A stretch of DNA of 64,000 nucleotides from Anniella stebbinsi (lineage: Eukaryota > Chordata > Lepidosauria > Squamata > Anniellidae). Both the position numbers and the translations under genes were made by a program. The stretch's first letter is position 1; each line of letters opens with the position of its first letter. Under the pieces are notes generated by a model that saw only the letters and a list, made by a program, of their open reading frames with translations, was not told where the DNA came from and made no database searches. The DNA lies in NCBI GenBank assembly GCA_029215795.1, contig JARDYH010000007.1, positions 68,936,763-69,000,762 of the forward strand, given 5' to 3'. Of the stretch, positions 23,690 to 36,300 are shown piece after piece.

Positions 23690-23938
23690 TCATTTCTTTT
23701 CTTGCTCATGGCGGTTTTGCTAGATGGACCTGACGGCTTGAGCATGTTTTAAGTATGACTGCTTTCTGGATGTTGGTGTGGATGTATTCTGGTAGGCCCC
23801 AGTTTCTGAAGGTTTTCTGTATAATTGTTTGATGTGATGCCAGTGACTGATGTGACTAATGGAATAATTGTGACCTTTTCCTGTTGCCATAGTTCTTTGA
23901 CTTCCATGGCCAGTGGTGTATATTTGTCTCTCTTTTGC

Positions 23939-23940
<2 letters not shown>
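23690..23940 (-). mobile_element. Non-LTR retrotransposon C-terminal ORF fragment (R4/R2-like)
   Basis: The minus strand translates as RDKYTPLAMEVKELWQQEKV, TIIPLVTSVTGITS and, after a one-base frame shift, NIQKAVILKTCS. This Y-x-x-L-A-x-E-V-K-x-L-W..V-x-x-I-P-L-V pattern resembles the C-terminal part of R4/Dong or R2-type LINE proteins as I remember them. Broken and not expressed as a full protein. Ends at an (ATT)n tract. Confidence 0.55.
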
Positions 23941-23980
<40 letters not shown>

Positions 23981-23981
23981 G
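23941..23981. repeat. (ATT)n microsatellite
   Basis: About 13 perfect units adjoining the R4-like LINE fragment. Confidence 0.9.
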
Positions 23982-24525
23982 CTCAGGACTAGGGGCTGGA
24001 TCCAGAATGGATGATGAGGACGATTCTCTCAAGTTGCGCAGATTCGTTCCTCTGCCTCCTTCTTTGATTCTCATGCACAAAAAGAGCATCCTTGGGGAAT
24101 GTTTCTTGGGCCGTGGAAATTGTACCAAAGCCAAACCAACCTCCCACAGCTCCCGGGATACAGGGCCGAGGGCGACAAATGGAGAAAAACAAACGGTTGT
24201 GTCAAACCACAAGCGTCTTCCAGGCCAACTGCACCCTGCAATCTTCTTAGCTGTGACCTCAGCGTGCTAGAAACGTCCCCCCCATCCCCCCCGCCAAGCC
24301 CAGGATCATGGGCACCTTTGTTCCCAGATGATATGGCCCATCCTGTAAAGGGCACAGCTCTGCGAACGTCACACTTTGTTTGGATTCTGTACACCTTCTT
24401 CATTCTCTGTATGGTATCCCCGGGACGGTGTGGATTCTGGAATTCTACGATTGCAGAATTTGGTCGAGGGTGCAGAATTCAGCATCCGGAGAATATAATC
24501 CTTTGCTTCGAAGACAAGATAGTAT

Positions 24526-24785
24526 CACAGAATGGTAGAGTTGGAAGGGGCCTATAAGACCATCGAGTCCAACCCCCTACTCAGTACAGGAATCCACCTT
24601 AAAGTATCCCTGACAGATGGTTGTCCAGCTGCTTCTTGAAGGCCTCTAGTGTGGGAGAGCCCACCACCTCCCTAAGTCATTGGTTCCAGTGTTGTACTAC
24701 TCTACCAGTCAGGACGTTTTTCCTGATGTCCAGCCGGAATCTGGCTTCCTGTCACTTGAGCCCATGATTCCACGTCTTGCAAAGA
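24526..24785 (-). mobile_element. CR1 LINE 3' end
   Basis: 'atcacagaatggtagagttg' start, then 'accatcgagtccaaccccct' and 'ccagccggaatctggcttcc'. Same subfamily as the copy at 21.0 kb. Confidence 0.8.
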
Positions 24786-26960
24786 TGGGCTGCAACGACA
24801 GCCTTGAAAGTGTGTGAGCAACAGATGGTGAGATTGCAGACGCTTGGAGGGAAGGGAGAGGGCAGGATAGAATTCTCAATAAAGGACATGCTTAAGTGCC
24901 CTGCATAGCCCTTCTCTAGGACTAACCGAAGAATAAATCATGCAAACCTATGCAAATGTACCTTACCTTGCATAATTTACAGTTGCAGAGAACTGAGGCT
25001 TTTGTTTAGTTTTGCTGCAGATTTTCTTGTTGTCGAAAGCAGGGGACACATGGCCCCAATGAGCCTCCACCCTGCAGCAGAACACACCTGCCTGGATCGC
25101 CTCCCTTTCGCCTTGCTAGGAATCCTCTTCAGGGCCCCCCTACCCAGGACAACTGCCGCTTCCATCATCCAACGCGGAGCCTGGACCTGACCACGGAGAA
25201 CAGGCAGACCGAAAGAAAGGGCCCTGTCAAATGTCTGCGCAGAAGCTCCTTTAACAATGCGCACAGTTGGATTTGTGTGTGCGGAGGTGAGAAGCACTGG
25301 ATGACATAGAAGGCTATATGGCTAGACGGGGTGGGACTGTCCACTGTGGATGAACGCTGGCAAAGGAGAAGCCACGGACTCATAAGCCGGAGATACGCAG
25401 ACGGGACTACGGGGTCAACGGAGGGCTCACGAGTCCTTTGTACTCCTGCTGTCTGGCTCTTCCAAACTGTGAGTCAGGGAAACGCTCCAAGCCTCGAGGA
25501 GAAACCCTCTCCCTGGACCCAGACGGGATCCTGCTTTTGAGCCGTTCACATCGACCTCTAAGGGAATGAGCCCAAGTAAGATAGCAGGTTCAGTGCGGGC
25601 CTCGGGCAGGGCGAGACCTGACGGTTGCCTACCAACAGATGAATCATCCCGGGGTTTCCCCCTGAAGTCTCCCCGATTCTAGAAGGAAAGTGACGCAGGA
25701 TCAACCTGTGAGCTGGCAGGGCCCTCTGCTCTGCCCCGAGGCGAGCAGGATGGGTCTGGGATGAAGCACCCACGGTGTGCAGTTCCAGCTTGCCAAGAAG
25801 AGAACCGGCCCGGGGCCTCCGCTCCTGTGGAATTTGCAGAGGAGCAACTGGAAACCAGCAGGCGCCCGTTGGCATGAACGGAAGCGCTACTGGAATGCTG
25901 GCCTAAATACCTGAATTCCTGGGTCCCAAGCATTCCCAGCATCCAGACGGGCGCTGCTATGAAGGAACGCACACGCCTGGATCCCAGGGCCTTCGGGGAA
26001 CCTCTGCTGCTCCAACCTGTATTCCAAGGGATGAATCCTTGGGGAGACCCACAGGGGAACCCCCTTCCCAATAATTAAGATGGTGTTGCTAGGCAACCGT
26101 CAGGCCTGGGCACGCTGCTAGGCCCGTGCTGAGGGTGCCAACAACTATCTTCCTTTTAGAGGGCCATGTGAAACGGACCGAAGTTGAAAGCCTCACAGGG
26201 CTTGACAGAACCCATCAAGGGCCGCTTAAAAGACGCAGGAGCCCAGCGCATCTAAGAATGTCGGGTATTTGCGTTCGCTTGGGAAAGTGCCGTGTTTTTG
26301 CGTTCCGGCATGCGCACACACACACTATAGGTCCTCCCCACAAAAGAGGATTGTGTCTAGCGAAGTGATTTGAGGTATCACAGAGTTCTCTTGTGCTCTG
26401 CTTTTCAGCGAAGGAGCTCTCGCTCTCTCCCTACTGGGGAAAAACAGCCTGGGAAGGGGAGAAAGCCGGCCCTCCTTGGTTAAAAACAAACCATTCAGGA
26501 ATGGGGAAAGTTCTTCTTGAAAGATGAGACAGCATGCCTCCTCCCATAACTCTTGTCAAGGCTGAATCACACATTGATGTACATTGGCCGACACCTCACC
26601 GCCGAGCGACCTGCTACTTGAACGCATGAACAACTTCCATTGACGATATTGCGTCTGAGGTGATATGGAAATTCTCTGGGTGCCGTTCCAGCCGCAGTGG
26701 CTCATTCGCACGCGGAAGTCGTTCATCGATGGTGCGTTCTCCAAGTGTGCCCTCGGGGGACAGATTCACAGCCATGCGCTGCCACAAACACAAATCATCT
26801 GGCAAACACTCCGTGGACTGGAGAACCAGTGCACTGATTTTAAAAGCATGTGTCTCCCCCTTCTCACCCAGCACTTCCATAAGCAAGTGTGCGAAGAGTG
26901 CGTGTCAGCATGCGCAGGGATCTGTGGATCGGGGTACCTCCTCTACAACTAGTGATGCCA
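24786..26960. other. Gene-less stretch, largely unique
   Basis: Least repeat-dense part of the left flank, moderately GC-rich, with no recognised exon. Could hold a non-coding transcript; nothing in the sequence proves it. Confidence 0.4.
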
Positions 26961-26961
26961 A

Positions 26962-27445
26962 TCTGGTTTTAACCTATACAGCCTTACATGGCATGGGACC
27001 ACAATACCTGATGGAACGCCTCTCCTAACACGAACCTAGCCACACACTATGCTCAACATCTAAGGTCCTCCTCCAGGTGGCTACTCTGAGGGAAGCTTGG
27101 CAGATGGCAACAAGGGAGAGGGCCTCTTCAGTGGTGGCCCCCCAATTGTGGAATGATCTCCCCGATGAGGCTCGCCTGGCGCCAACATTGTTATCTTTTC
27201 AGCTCCAGGTCAAGACTTTCCTCTTCTCCCAGGCATTTAACAGCATATGTTGAGGGTTTGGGACCCAGAATAGTTGTTTTAAATGGATATCATACGTAAT
27301 CTGTTTTCATGCTTTTTATAGTGTTACATTTTGTTTATCAATTATTTATGTTCAATGTTTTTAATCTTTGTAAACCGCCCAGAGAGTTTCGGCTATGGGG
27401 CGGTATATAAATATAATAAATAATAAATAAATAATAAATAATCTA
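26962..27445 (+). mobile_element. Family E LINE 3' end, RT C-terminus and 3' UTR
   Basis: Translates LTYTALHGMGPQYLMERLS, a typical L2/CR1-type C-terminal motif, then 'tggaatgatctccccgatga', 'aaaccgcccagagagtttcg', 'gctatggggcggtatataaa' and an AATAA tail. 5'-truncated. Confidence 0.75.
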
Positions 27446-28224
27446 ATAAGCCCCCAAAAGCATTTTAACTGCTAATTTGCTGAATGCTGCAGAACCCCAG
27501 CTGTTGAAGATGTGCTGCTTCTGGCCACGGTTGCTGAAAAACACCGCACCCCTAGATTGCTTCCTTTAAGAATATAATTAAATGCAGACGCGTTTCCCTT
27601 CGCCCAAAGTTTCGTGACCAGAGGCAGGTTGGCGAGGCTTTCCTCCTTGCAATTATTCTACAGCACCACACCAAATGCGCTACGGGCATTCTTGCTTTGG
27701 AGACGTAACAGACCCAAATTGTGTATATATAGTACACACACACAGGACTTCCTAGCAGACAAGCCTGTATTGGTACAAACTGGTATCCATTCCAAAGAAG
27801 CGAGGTTCATTTATATCAGCAAAGAGCTGATTTCTTCACGTGCAGAACCACCATCCTGGATCTGCAAACGGGGGAATACAACACCCCCCAGACCAGACAA
27901 CATTCCTGATTAGGGAAGAAATTTTGGGGGTTGACAGATGATAGTTAGTCCTTTTCATTTCAGTACAGCACAATCCGATTCACTGTCTATTTAGAAGGAG
28001 CACTGTTTTCAATGCAGCTTCCTCACAGGGAAGTGTGCACAGGATTGGTGCCTGGAAGTAGAGGAGCGGAGGTTAATTGCAATTCATTTTGATTTCAGGT
28101 CTGCCCTTATCACAAAGAGTAACTCCTTATTTTTTCAAAAACACAACCCTACAAAAACTGCACCAATTTTACCTTCTTAACTCTCATCGGCAGAAATCAG
28201 CCTATAACAAACACGTAGCATTTC

Positions 28225-28712
28225 TATAGCAGGTTGTGGAGTTTTACACGCAGTATCTCAGTCACCCACAGCCCTGTAAAGGAGGTCAGGACAATTTCCC
28301 CCTTTTGTTCACAAGGAAGGCTGAGGCAGATGCATGGCAGGTTGTTGCAAGCCACTTAGCGGTTATCTATACAACCTTTATTTATTTAAAAGGCAAGATA
28401 AAGGTTAAAGTGCTGTAAAAAAAAAAAATGCTCCGAGGAGGGGAGGACGGATCGTTGACGTCACAGCCATCAGTCAATCAGAGCTGTGCACAGCTGGCTA
28501 TGCAGCAAAACCCACGGAGCTGATTTTCACTGAGTTGGACTCTGTCTAGAGGAGTAAGCAAACCTACTTCCAGAGTGCAGGAACAGCTGTTTTTATTTTT
28601 TGCATATGTCTGTAAGCACCCGTAGTGAGTTGATAGCAGAGGTGAGATTGGAATTGAGGACTTCCTAATTCACATCTCAGTCCCTCAGCCATTATGCTCC
28701 ACTTGCGCTGAA
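28225..28712 (-). mobile_element. MIR-like SINE split by a ~260-bp segment
   Basis: 28255-28350 ('cccacagccctgtaaaggag', 'caaggaaggctgaggcagat') and 28622-28712 ('gagttgatagcagaggtgag', 'aggacttcctaattcaca') read as consecutive parts of one MIR-type element. The sequence between holds the CRE palindrome. Confidence 0.4.
28456..28463. promoter_or_regulatory. Palindromic CRE (TGACGTCA)
   Basis: Full 8-bp CREB/ATF palindrome in an otherwise gene-less region, followed 20 bp later by AGTCAATCAG and an E-box CAGCTG. Function not shown by the sequence. Confidence 0.4.
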
Positions 28713-31700
28713 AAACGGCACTTGCAAAAAAGGTGTACTTCTGAAAAAGCATGAAGGTACAGTCCTTGAATATCACTGGAGGATGCAGGAGGGACATTGC
28801 TTTTGTTAAAAACACACACAAAGCAAATCAAAAACTCCCTGCAGATGGAAAGCTAGCACACTGGGCAGATGATTTTTAGCGTAACTTTCTCTTCTCCGCA
28901 TGCTGGGACGTTTTCTCACATAGGGGAGCATTTGAATGTTCAAATTCCCCCACTCCATTATGAAGTAGCACAGGAAGCTACAGTTCCCTCTCTCCCCTCT
29001 TGGAGAGCAGAGGGGAGCCATCTAGTGGCAACTCAGGAAGCTGCGACCTATCAGTGTATATGGCGCTGCCAGTTTAGGAAATCCCTCCTCTTGCAAGTCC
29101 AAGCTGTGTCCCAGCCAAGGTCTAATCCATCACGCCAGCCAGAGTAGGCAGGAACATCAGAGGCAAGAGGCCTTGACTGGTTGTTGTTTTTTTGGGGGGG
29201 GGGGAACAACCCCATAGCTCCTGCCAATGGGGGCGAGATGGGGGAATGTAGCCAGAATTTCTATGGAAATCCCCATGCTGGGGGTGGAGGTGAGTCAGAC
29301 ATTTGTGGGTAGCTTGGCAAGGGAAAAAAACAAAAACAAAGCCAAATTCTCCAGGAGACCAGGCTAGAAAACAAAATGAAGATACTAACATATGTGTGGG
29401 AGTCCATGGCTGCTAGAACCCGTGTCGTTCAGCCACTCTCTCACACATCTTGACTCCCGACACACACCCCTTCGCATCCCAGTTTCTCTCGCAACACCAA
29501 AAAGAAACCTTTTGCAGATGCCTGTTCATCCCTGCTGCCATGCGGTTGGAAAGCTCTGTATGACGGAGGTGGGAAACCCTAGGCCTTGAGGCCACACCTG
29601 GACCTCCTGGGGTCCCCCAGAAGGCCTCTCCCCTTTCTCTGGCTCCACCCCTTCCCCCAAACACCAATCATTGGTGGTTCCCTGGCTTTTGTGCAGCTTT
29701 TCCCCATGCTAGGGAGTTGAAATGCCTTTCCTGGGGCCTAATTACTAGCAGTGAGCTTTTCAGCTACAGTACGCAGGTACTTTCTAGTCTTGGCCCCACA
29801 GCTTTGGGCCCCGCCCACAATTGGAATGCACCCCCTAAGGGCTTCTACAAAACTGAATTTAGCTCTTTGGCAGAGAGCAATTCCCCAGTCCTGCTATAGG
29901 GACTGGGCCTCAACAGCATCTACAGGTGTAATTTACTGAGAGATGGGGGGAATGCATGATCATGCACACAGGGCCTTCCTGCGCCCCCACCCCGCAAGTC
30001 AGCATGTGAAGGCCGTCCTGACCTCCAAACCTCCCGTCTCTAGGCATTTGTGTGAAGTTATTAAACCCAGCCAAATTTACGTCTTTTTGCTTTCGACACC
30101 AAACTTGCGCTATTCTATTCTATTGAGGGCATCTTTTTTTTCAGCAGTAAACACATTCCTGAACATTCCATGACATCACAGCAGCTCAACCTAAACCAGC
30201 AAGCGCTTCATTTTCCTACGGCCAGAGGAGGATTGTTCCAACAATGAACAACAACTTGGAATAACCCATTCGTGGCCTTTTCCTCTTCGGTAGTCTCGGA
30301 GAAGCAACAATCTTCAAGATCGACCGTGGAGGCGATATTTTCAAATAAGAGTCCATCTGCCGGGTGGTGGGGAGACTTACACTCTCATCGAAAGCAGAAA
30401 GCAGCTACCGGGACATGCCGTCCGGGGCTCCGCAGGGGGCACGTCGGTTTTTGAGATTTAAGAGCCATGTTGAAGCCATGGCAAATGATGTCGGGGGCAG
30501 AATATGTTGAGAAACCCAGAGTTCATGCAAGCGGTAAGAGGAAAGCCCAAGGCTGAATAGCAGGAAGGCAGCTGCATTTAGGCGAGCATCTCGCAGCCTG
30601 GAAAGTCACATAGTTATCTTCCCAGCACCTTTCAAAGCCCCCTTTTCAATGCTCCCAGGCTTCTTCACTGCTATCTCTTAAAATGCTTCCATCTCCGGTT
30701 TTTACTCCGGATTCCTGCCGTTAAGACTTGAATTCTGTATTTGACTGTGGAAGTTTTATGGTTTTATATTCTGTTATTGTAAACCGCCCCGCAAACATAG
30801 GTGAAGGGGATAGCTGAAGAAATTGGGAAGATAAATAAAGCAGGAAGGAAGGGGAGAAATCCTCCCTATCTAAACACTTAGATCTATGTGGCCAGCCGCT
30901 AAGCACAGAGTGTTAGAGGGGAGCGGATCTCCCAAGCTCCCTTCTCAATGCAAATCACTAGGCAGCACTCCTCTGCCATAGCTGGGGATACAGTCCTGCT
31001 GGCCCTGGTTTACTTAGTATCTGCTGCCCCCTGCTGGCCATAGGCAGTCAAGGCCACTAATGCTAACAGCGGAGGTCCCGAGAGATGCATTTACAAGGGT
31101 CTGTTTCTTCTAGGGTCCTGGGATTTGAATTTACAAGGGACCATTTAATGCCTTCTAGGATACGCTTCCAGTTTCCATGGAGCAGCCCTTGCGCCTCCAA
31201 AGGTGAACCTCAGAACAACTCCTAGAATCCCCATCTATGCTTGGTTGAGGAGCGGATATGGAAAAGACTTGCTCAAAACTTATGACACCCCCACAACCCC
31301 CCAAAAAAGGACAGATCCCAGGAGTCTCGGTCTTCATTCCAAGAGCAAGACTCAGAACCCAGGAGACCTGCCCCCCACTCTCTGTCCTCTTCAGGTCTTA
31401 CTCCCACCTGGAGATGGAGAAGGTCTCTAAAATCCTTAAGCCTCCCTGGCTTCAGAGTCAACACATCACTGACCACTTTTATCAATGGCCTTAGTCCCGT
31501 ACCTGTGGCTGGAGCCGGTCATTCAGAAACCAAGCTGCTGACGCTTTCCTTTCCTCGGAGGCAAAGCGACGGAGAAGGCAACAGCTGCTCGATTTCTGCA
31601 GTCCAGGCTGCTGTCAAAGGTGACGGGAGCAGGACAGTGGGAAAAAGAGAGCGCTGCGCTTTCTCCTCTCCCCGAACGCGGAAAGGTAGGTGATCGGGCC

Positions 31701-31737
31701 TGGTGGTACAGCAGCAGCCAGGTCATATTGCACCAAC
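28713..31737. other. Gene-less stretch
   Basis: Unassigned sequence; includes the CTCF-like site at 31.02 kb and a LINE-like tail near 30.77 kb ('ttattgtaaaccgccccgca'). Confidence 0.45.
31021..31040 (-). promoter_or_regulatory. Strong CTCF-like site
   Basis: The minus strand reads tggccagcagggggcagcag, which fits the core CTCF consensus (CCASYAGRGGGCR) at every position. It stands about 1.6 kb beyond the CCDC97 3' end. Confidence 0.6.
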
Positions 31738-31830
31738 CCCTTCTGCAGCCTCCCCCAGATGTGTTGGACTGCAACTCCCAGAATTCCCCAGGCAGCCTAG
31801 AGCAAGAGGAAACTAAGTTGGGAACAGCCT
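31738..31830. mobile_element. Family B repeat, partial
   Basis: 'ccccagatgtgttggactgc' then 'aactcccagaattcccc'; the right arm ends in 'gttgggaacagcct'. Confidence 0.55.
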
Positions 31831-31977
31831 GCCCTACTGCGATTTCATTCAGTTCATGCCGGAAACATTCCTCTGCCAGCCGCTGCCCCAGTAGTTCTCA
31901 AGGTCTTTGGAAAAAAAGAGGCGCGCCAGACAATTAAATCAAACAAAAGCAAACGCAAGATGTGCCACATCTCGAGC

Positions 31978-32165
31978 AACACGAGAACATCAGAAGAGCC
32001 CTGAGGCTGGATCAGACCAAGAGTCCATCCAGTCCAGCGCTCTGTTCACACAGGGGCCAAGCAGCTGTCGACCAGGGACCCACAAAGCAGGACACGGGGG
32101 CAACAGCACCCTCCCGCCCATGTTCCCCAGCAACTGGTGTCTATAGGCTTCCTGCCTCTGATGCA
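31978..32165 (-). mobile_element. L3/CR1-like LINE 3' end
   Basis: 'gagaacatcagaagagccct', 'gctggatcagaccaagagtc', 'gaccagggacccacaaagca' and 'gttccccagcaactggtgtc'. Same family as 15.9-16.1 kb. Confidence 0.65.
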
Positions 32166-32614
32166 ACTTCACCCGGGAACAAAGCAAGGCTCACATTATG
32201 CCGATGAGGTGACTGGGTTTGCAGAAAACTTCAGCAAACGGTCGAAAGCTGTGGAACGTGTCACGGGATCAGAGCAAAGTGTACATACATACCCGTGAGG
32301 CCTCCTGCTTAGCCCAGTAACGGCGAGAAGGAATTCTACAGCCAGTTCCCCAGAGCCAGCGCAAGAACCTGAGTTTCCACATCTCATTTCCAGAAGTAAT
32401 TAAGTTCAAATACCCAGAAGTTACCTGCTCCTTATTCCTTCCCCCGCCTGCTCCCATATATCTAAACTGTAACCCTTTGGGGGCAGGGAACTGCATCTTC
32501 ACACATTGTACAACAACATGAACTTGCTTTGATTAGCTGGGAATGGGAGCAAGTTAAGGGAACGCAAACGGCTTCTTGCTCCTTCTTGCTTTGAACAGAG
32601 CCCTTCGCAACGCC

Positions 32615-33228
32615 GGCGATTATTCAAAAGATTTATTTTCAACTGCCAAACGCTGGAGAAAGCACCGGACACACAGCGCCCCACCAGGCAACGGAGCAGC
32701 AGGAGTTGCCTGATAGCAGGCCGCCTGGACTCGAGGCCAGCTCCATCCCCAACGCAGAGACCCCTTACGTACAGGCCAAGGGGAAACGGCAGACTCGAGG
32801 AAGAGACCCAACAACACCGCTGCGATAGGATTGTCCCGGGGTGACAGCGCCACGCCAGGCAAGAAGGCGAGATTGGTCCTGGCGCTTCAAATCCAGATCA
32901 CAGCCGTCCAGTCCTGAAGAGGGACTTTGCCCTTAGTCAGCATCCTTCTCCTGGTAGCAACTGGGAAGCCGCCGGGGAAAGGACTCGGGAGAGGCTTGCA
33001 GGGCGCAGAAGGTGCTGCCGACATCACCTCAGATCTCAACAGCACTCTGCCCACTTCCACGGTGAAGCTGCACTTCCGATCCCTATGGGGCTGAGCAGCC
33101 CCACTTGGGCAGGATGACGGTCACGCAATAGGGTAGGAAGACAAAACACCTCCCGACCTACGTCTGTGCCCCCATTGGGTCCCGGGCCCCTCACCTCCAC
33201 CTTGGGGGGCCCAGCATCGCAGGCCCAT
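32615..33228 (-). other. CCDC97: CCDC97 3' UTR (proposed extent)
   Basis: Runs from the stop codon to just past the first AATAAA on the minus strand. Fairly GC-rich, no repeats recognised. Confidence 0.6.
32632..32637 (-). terminator. CCDC97: CCDC97 poly(A) signal AATAAA
   Basis: TTTATT on the plus strand. It is the first canonical AATAAA after the CCDC97 stop, about 600 bp downstream, with moderately GT-containing sequence after it. Confidence 0.6.
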
Positions 33229-33343
33229 CTACTCCGCCTCCATGGCATCCGCATCTTCCGGCTCCTCCCCATCAAAATAGCGTTCTTCCTCATCCCGTGA
33301 TACGATGTCCAGGTTGTCAAAGTCCGGGTTCTCGTCGACCTCA
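33229..33343 (-). CDS. CCDC97: CCDC97 last coding exon (5)
   Basis: Acceptor accacag|TGAGG. Encodes [20 protein letters not shown] then [17 protein letters not shown] and TAG. Too acidic and well matched to human ([20 protein letters not shown]) to be chance. Confidence 0.96.
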
Positions 33344-36300
33344 CTGTGGTGGCGGGAGAGGGGAAGAAGAGAGGAAGGGGAGGTACGTGTCATGACCAGG
33401 CCTGTTCCCCTTGGTGTGGGGGAAGGAGTTTCAGGCTATCAGAAACAGGACGAGAAGCCTTACACAGGAAGTGGAGGAGGTGATTCTCCCAGGCTCTTCA
33501 CCTGCCAGGGATGAATCTCCACAGGACCTTATCAGTAAGAACATGAACAACACACAGTGGCTCAATTCGGACAACACTTTAGTCAATGGTAGGTTGACTA
33601 ACCCTAACCCTAGGGGGCACTCCCCACACAACATGGTAATAAATAATCAACTGTGGTGTGGATGAGGATCAGCGCTGAGTTGACTATGGTAGCATTCGGA
33701 TGACACAATAGTCAAAACAACTGACGATTGTTTCCCCCACACCAGTTGTTTATTGTGTCGTCCGAATCAAGCTACTCTGTGGGAACCCAGGAATCCTCTG
33801 AGAGGGAGGGGACTTCAGAGCTGGCCGATCCTGGAGAAGGTAGGCGAGAGGCGGTCAGCTAGGCTACCCTCTTGCCACAGGCTTCTTCAAAGAAATCCTC
33901 CTTGAAGTGAAATGGACTCTGGGAAAACACTTTGTTGAAAGAATAATGGTCTTGTTTAGTTAAGCCAAGTGTTATTAGCCTAGAGGAAGGTTCCTAGGTT
34001 TAAACTCTCTTGAGATGCAAGGAGAGGTTTATTTACTGCATAAGGCTTTGGGGATTCTTTGGCAGACCTCTTTATTGTCTCGCACTTCAGCGGGAGGGCT
34101 TGGAACCACGGCAGTGCGTGACCACTTTCTCCCAAGGCTGCTTTCATGCTGCAAAATAAAAACCAGCTTCACACCTGTGCAGCTGTCACGAAAGAACCGA
34201 CTGCTCCTGAAGGTGGGAGAGGGAGGGGGCCATACATTTTGATTGGCCTTCAGAACCAAGCGAGACTGTGGTTGCGCCCGCCAAGCCCTCTGGAAGACAA
34301 TATGGCGGGAGGGGAAGGGTCAGTTGCGCAGAAGCAACAACAGATCCTCCTTGCTCCGGAGCATCTCCAAAACTGGGCATGAATGAGGCCTCACTTTCCC
34401 TAAGTTTGTTGCATGGGCTGAATTTGGAGGAGAGGCAGAGCGTCTCTTTGGCCCAGCATGAAACAACAGATCCTGCCTGCCCCTGGGGTGATGCGATGCA
34501 CACTCAAGGAAGGGAAGGGGTCTCTCCCTTCATGATGGGCGGCCAAGGGCAAGCAGCTGCCACAAAGGGCCCTCTAGAAAAGGGGAATGGATTTTGCCTC
34601 CAGAGGCCCTGTTGCGAGACAGAGTGATTGCAGAGGCCTGGGTTCCGAGGTGTTTTGATTTCACCTCCCCAAATCCTCCTCTGGTGAACAGGGAACTAGA
34701 CGTTGGCAAGGAGAGAATTTGGTATCTAACACAAATCCCATCTGAGATTCGCCTCCCCCCCCTTCTTCTTTTTTTTTTTTTACAGCCGCTGCCCTCTTTA
34801 GATATGGGAGCCTGAAAATGCGTAGCCATTTCCTCCTCCATGGGAGCGAACTGTACGAAGTAAAAACGTAACTGTCGGCCCTGTGGGCTGGGAATGATGG
34901 GAGTTGTAGTCCAACGTATCTGGAAGGCACCAGGCTGGGGACGGCTGTTCTAGCTTATAGGTCATTTTGATTTCGTAAACTTCTTGAGCAACAGGGGGAT
35001 TTAAGCAGTTGGCTGGAGTTTGATTTAAAACACAACCCCTGGTTGGCAAGCACAAGCCAGGGATCAGGGGAAGTGAAACGCAGGAGGTGGAGTGTGTACG
35101 CCCGAGGCCAGGCTTGGGTTCGCAGAGCCTCATGCACCCAACGCTAAGTCCTGGCTTCGCATTGCCTGTGAAAGCAGCCACCGGAGAGACCCAGCCGCCA
35201 ACGTCCTGCCCATCGCTCACCAGCCCGCACCTCACCTGTAATCAAAGTCCCCATCCTTGCCGTCCAGGAAGCGCTGGTACATTCGGCTGGTGAACTCTTC
35301 CCGCAGAATCGCTTTCTCCTCCTGGTCGGGGGCCCACTCCTCCATGCCAGGGTCGGAGGCCTTGTCTAGCGGGGGAAGGACACGCGGGATAGTACTCAGG
35401 GACCATTCCAAAATGGAGAGAAGCTGGCCTTCTGCCCTGCTTGGGCATTTCACTCCTGCCTTTTCATCCAACCCCTTCTTGTCAGTAGAGCTTGGGGTGG
35501 TGTACATGGTGTCCCTTTGCTTTTATGTTCACAACAACCTTGCAAGGTAGTTCAGTCAGAAAGATGGTGGCTGGACCCAGGACACCCAATGAGCTTCATG
35601 AAGGCTTTGAACCCACAGGCCTCGTCTGACACTGTGCATCACGTCACGTGGCTGCTCTAATTTCTAACCCACTCCATCTAATCCTTCATGGAGCAGGGAG
35701 CACAGAGCCCCCGTTCCCAGCTTTCCCCCTGCTTGCCTTCCTCCTTTCCCATTCACCACTGATCCCCCAATCAATGCTGGCCTGTAATTTCACCTCTCCT
35801 CTTCCAGATTCTCCACACTAGCCACTAGTAACTACTGCCTTTCCAGCAATGAGGAGAGAATTTCCCACCTCTTGGGGTTGTGACCACTAGACCCGACTGC
35901 CCCTGCAAAGCCATGGATGCAAGAGACCAGGCTCCCAGTCTTCCTGCTCAAGCCAAACGTGTCTTGCTCTCTCTAGCAGAGGCCCTGGCCTTCTGCAGCG
36001 TTGCTCCCACCACTCAACCCGCCTTCCCCTCTGGACCAACCTTCCCCATCATCATCAGCGTCGCTATCATCGTCCTCCTCCTCCTCCTCCTCGGCCTCTT
36101 CCTGCTCCTGCTGGACCTGCAGCCGCCGCTGGATAACCTGCTCCTGGTAGGAGTCCAGCAGGACGCCAGAGAGGGAGCAGGAAGCCTCTAGCTTGCAGCT
36201 GCCCAGCGCCTGCAACTCCTCCTCGCTCAGGTACTGCCCGATGTACTGTTCGTAGAGGAGTGGGTCCCGGCAACGCATCTGCTCGTCGCTGAAGTATTCC

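Larger units (their letters stand above)
21508..24520. other. Gene-less stretch
   Basis: Mixed unassigned sequence with family B and G repeat fragments and the R4-like LINE piece. Nothing gene-like recognised. Confidence 0.45.

Noticed and set aside
26614..26886. 90-codon minus-strand frame in unique sequence
   Set aside because: No recognised domain and no supporting splice sites.
33597..33615. Telomere-like ctaaccctaaccctag
   Set aside because: Only about two units, inside an inverted repeat; too short for an interstitial telomeric site.
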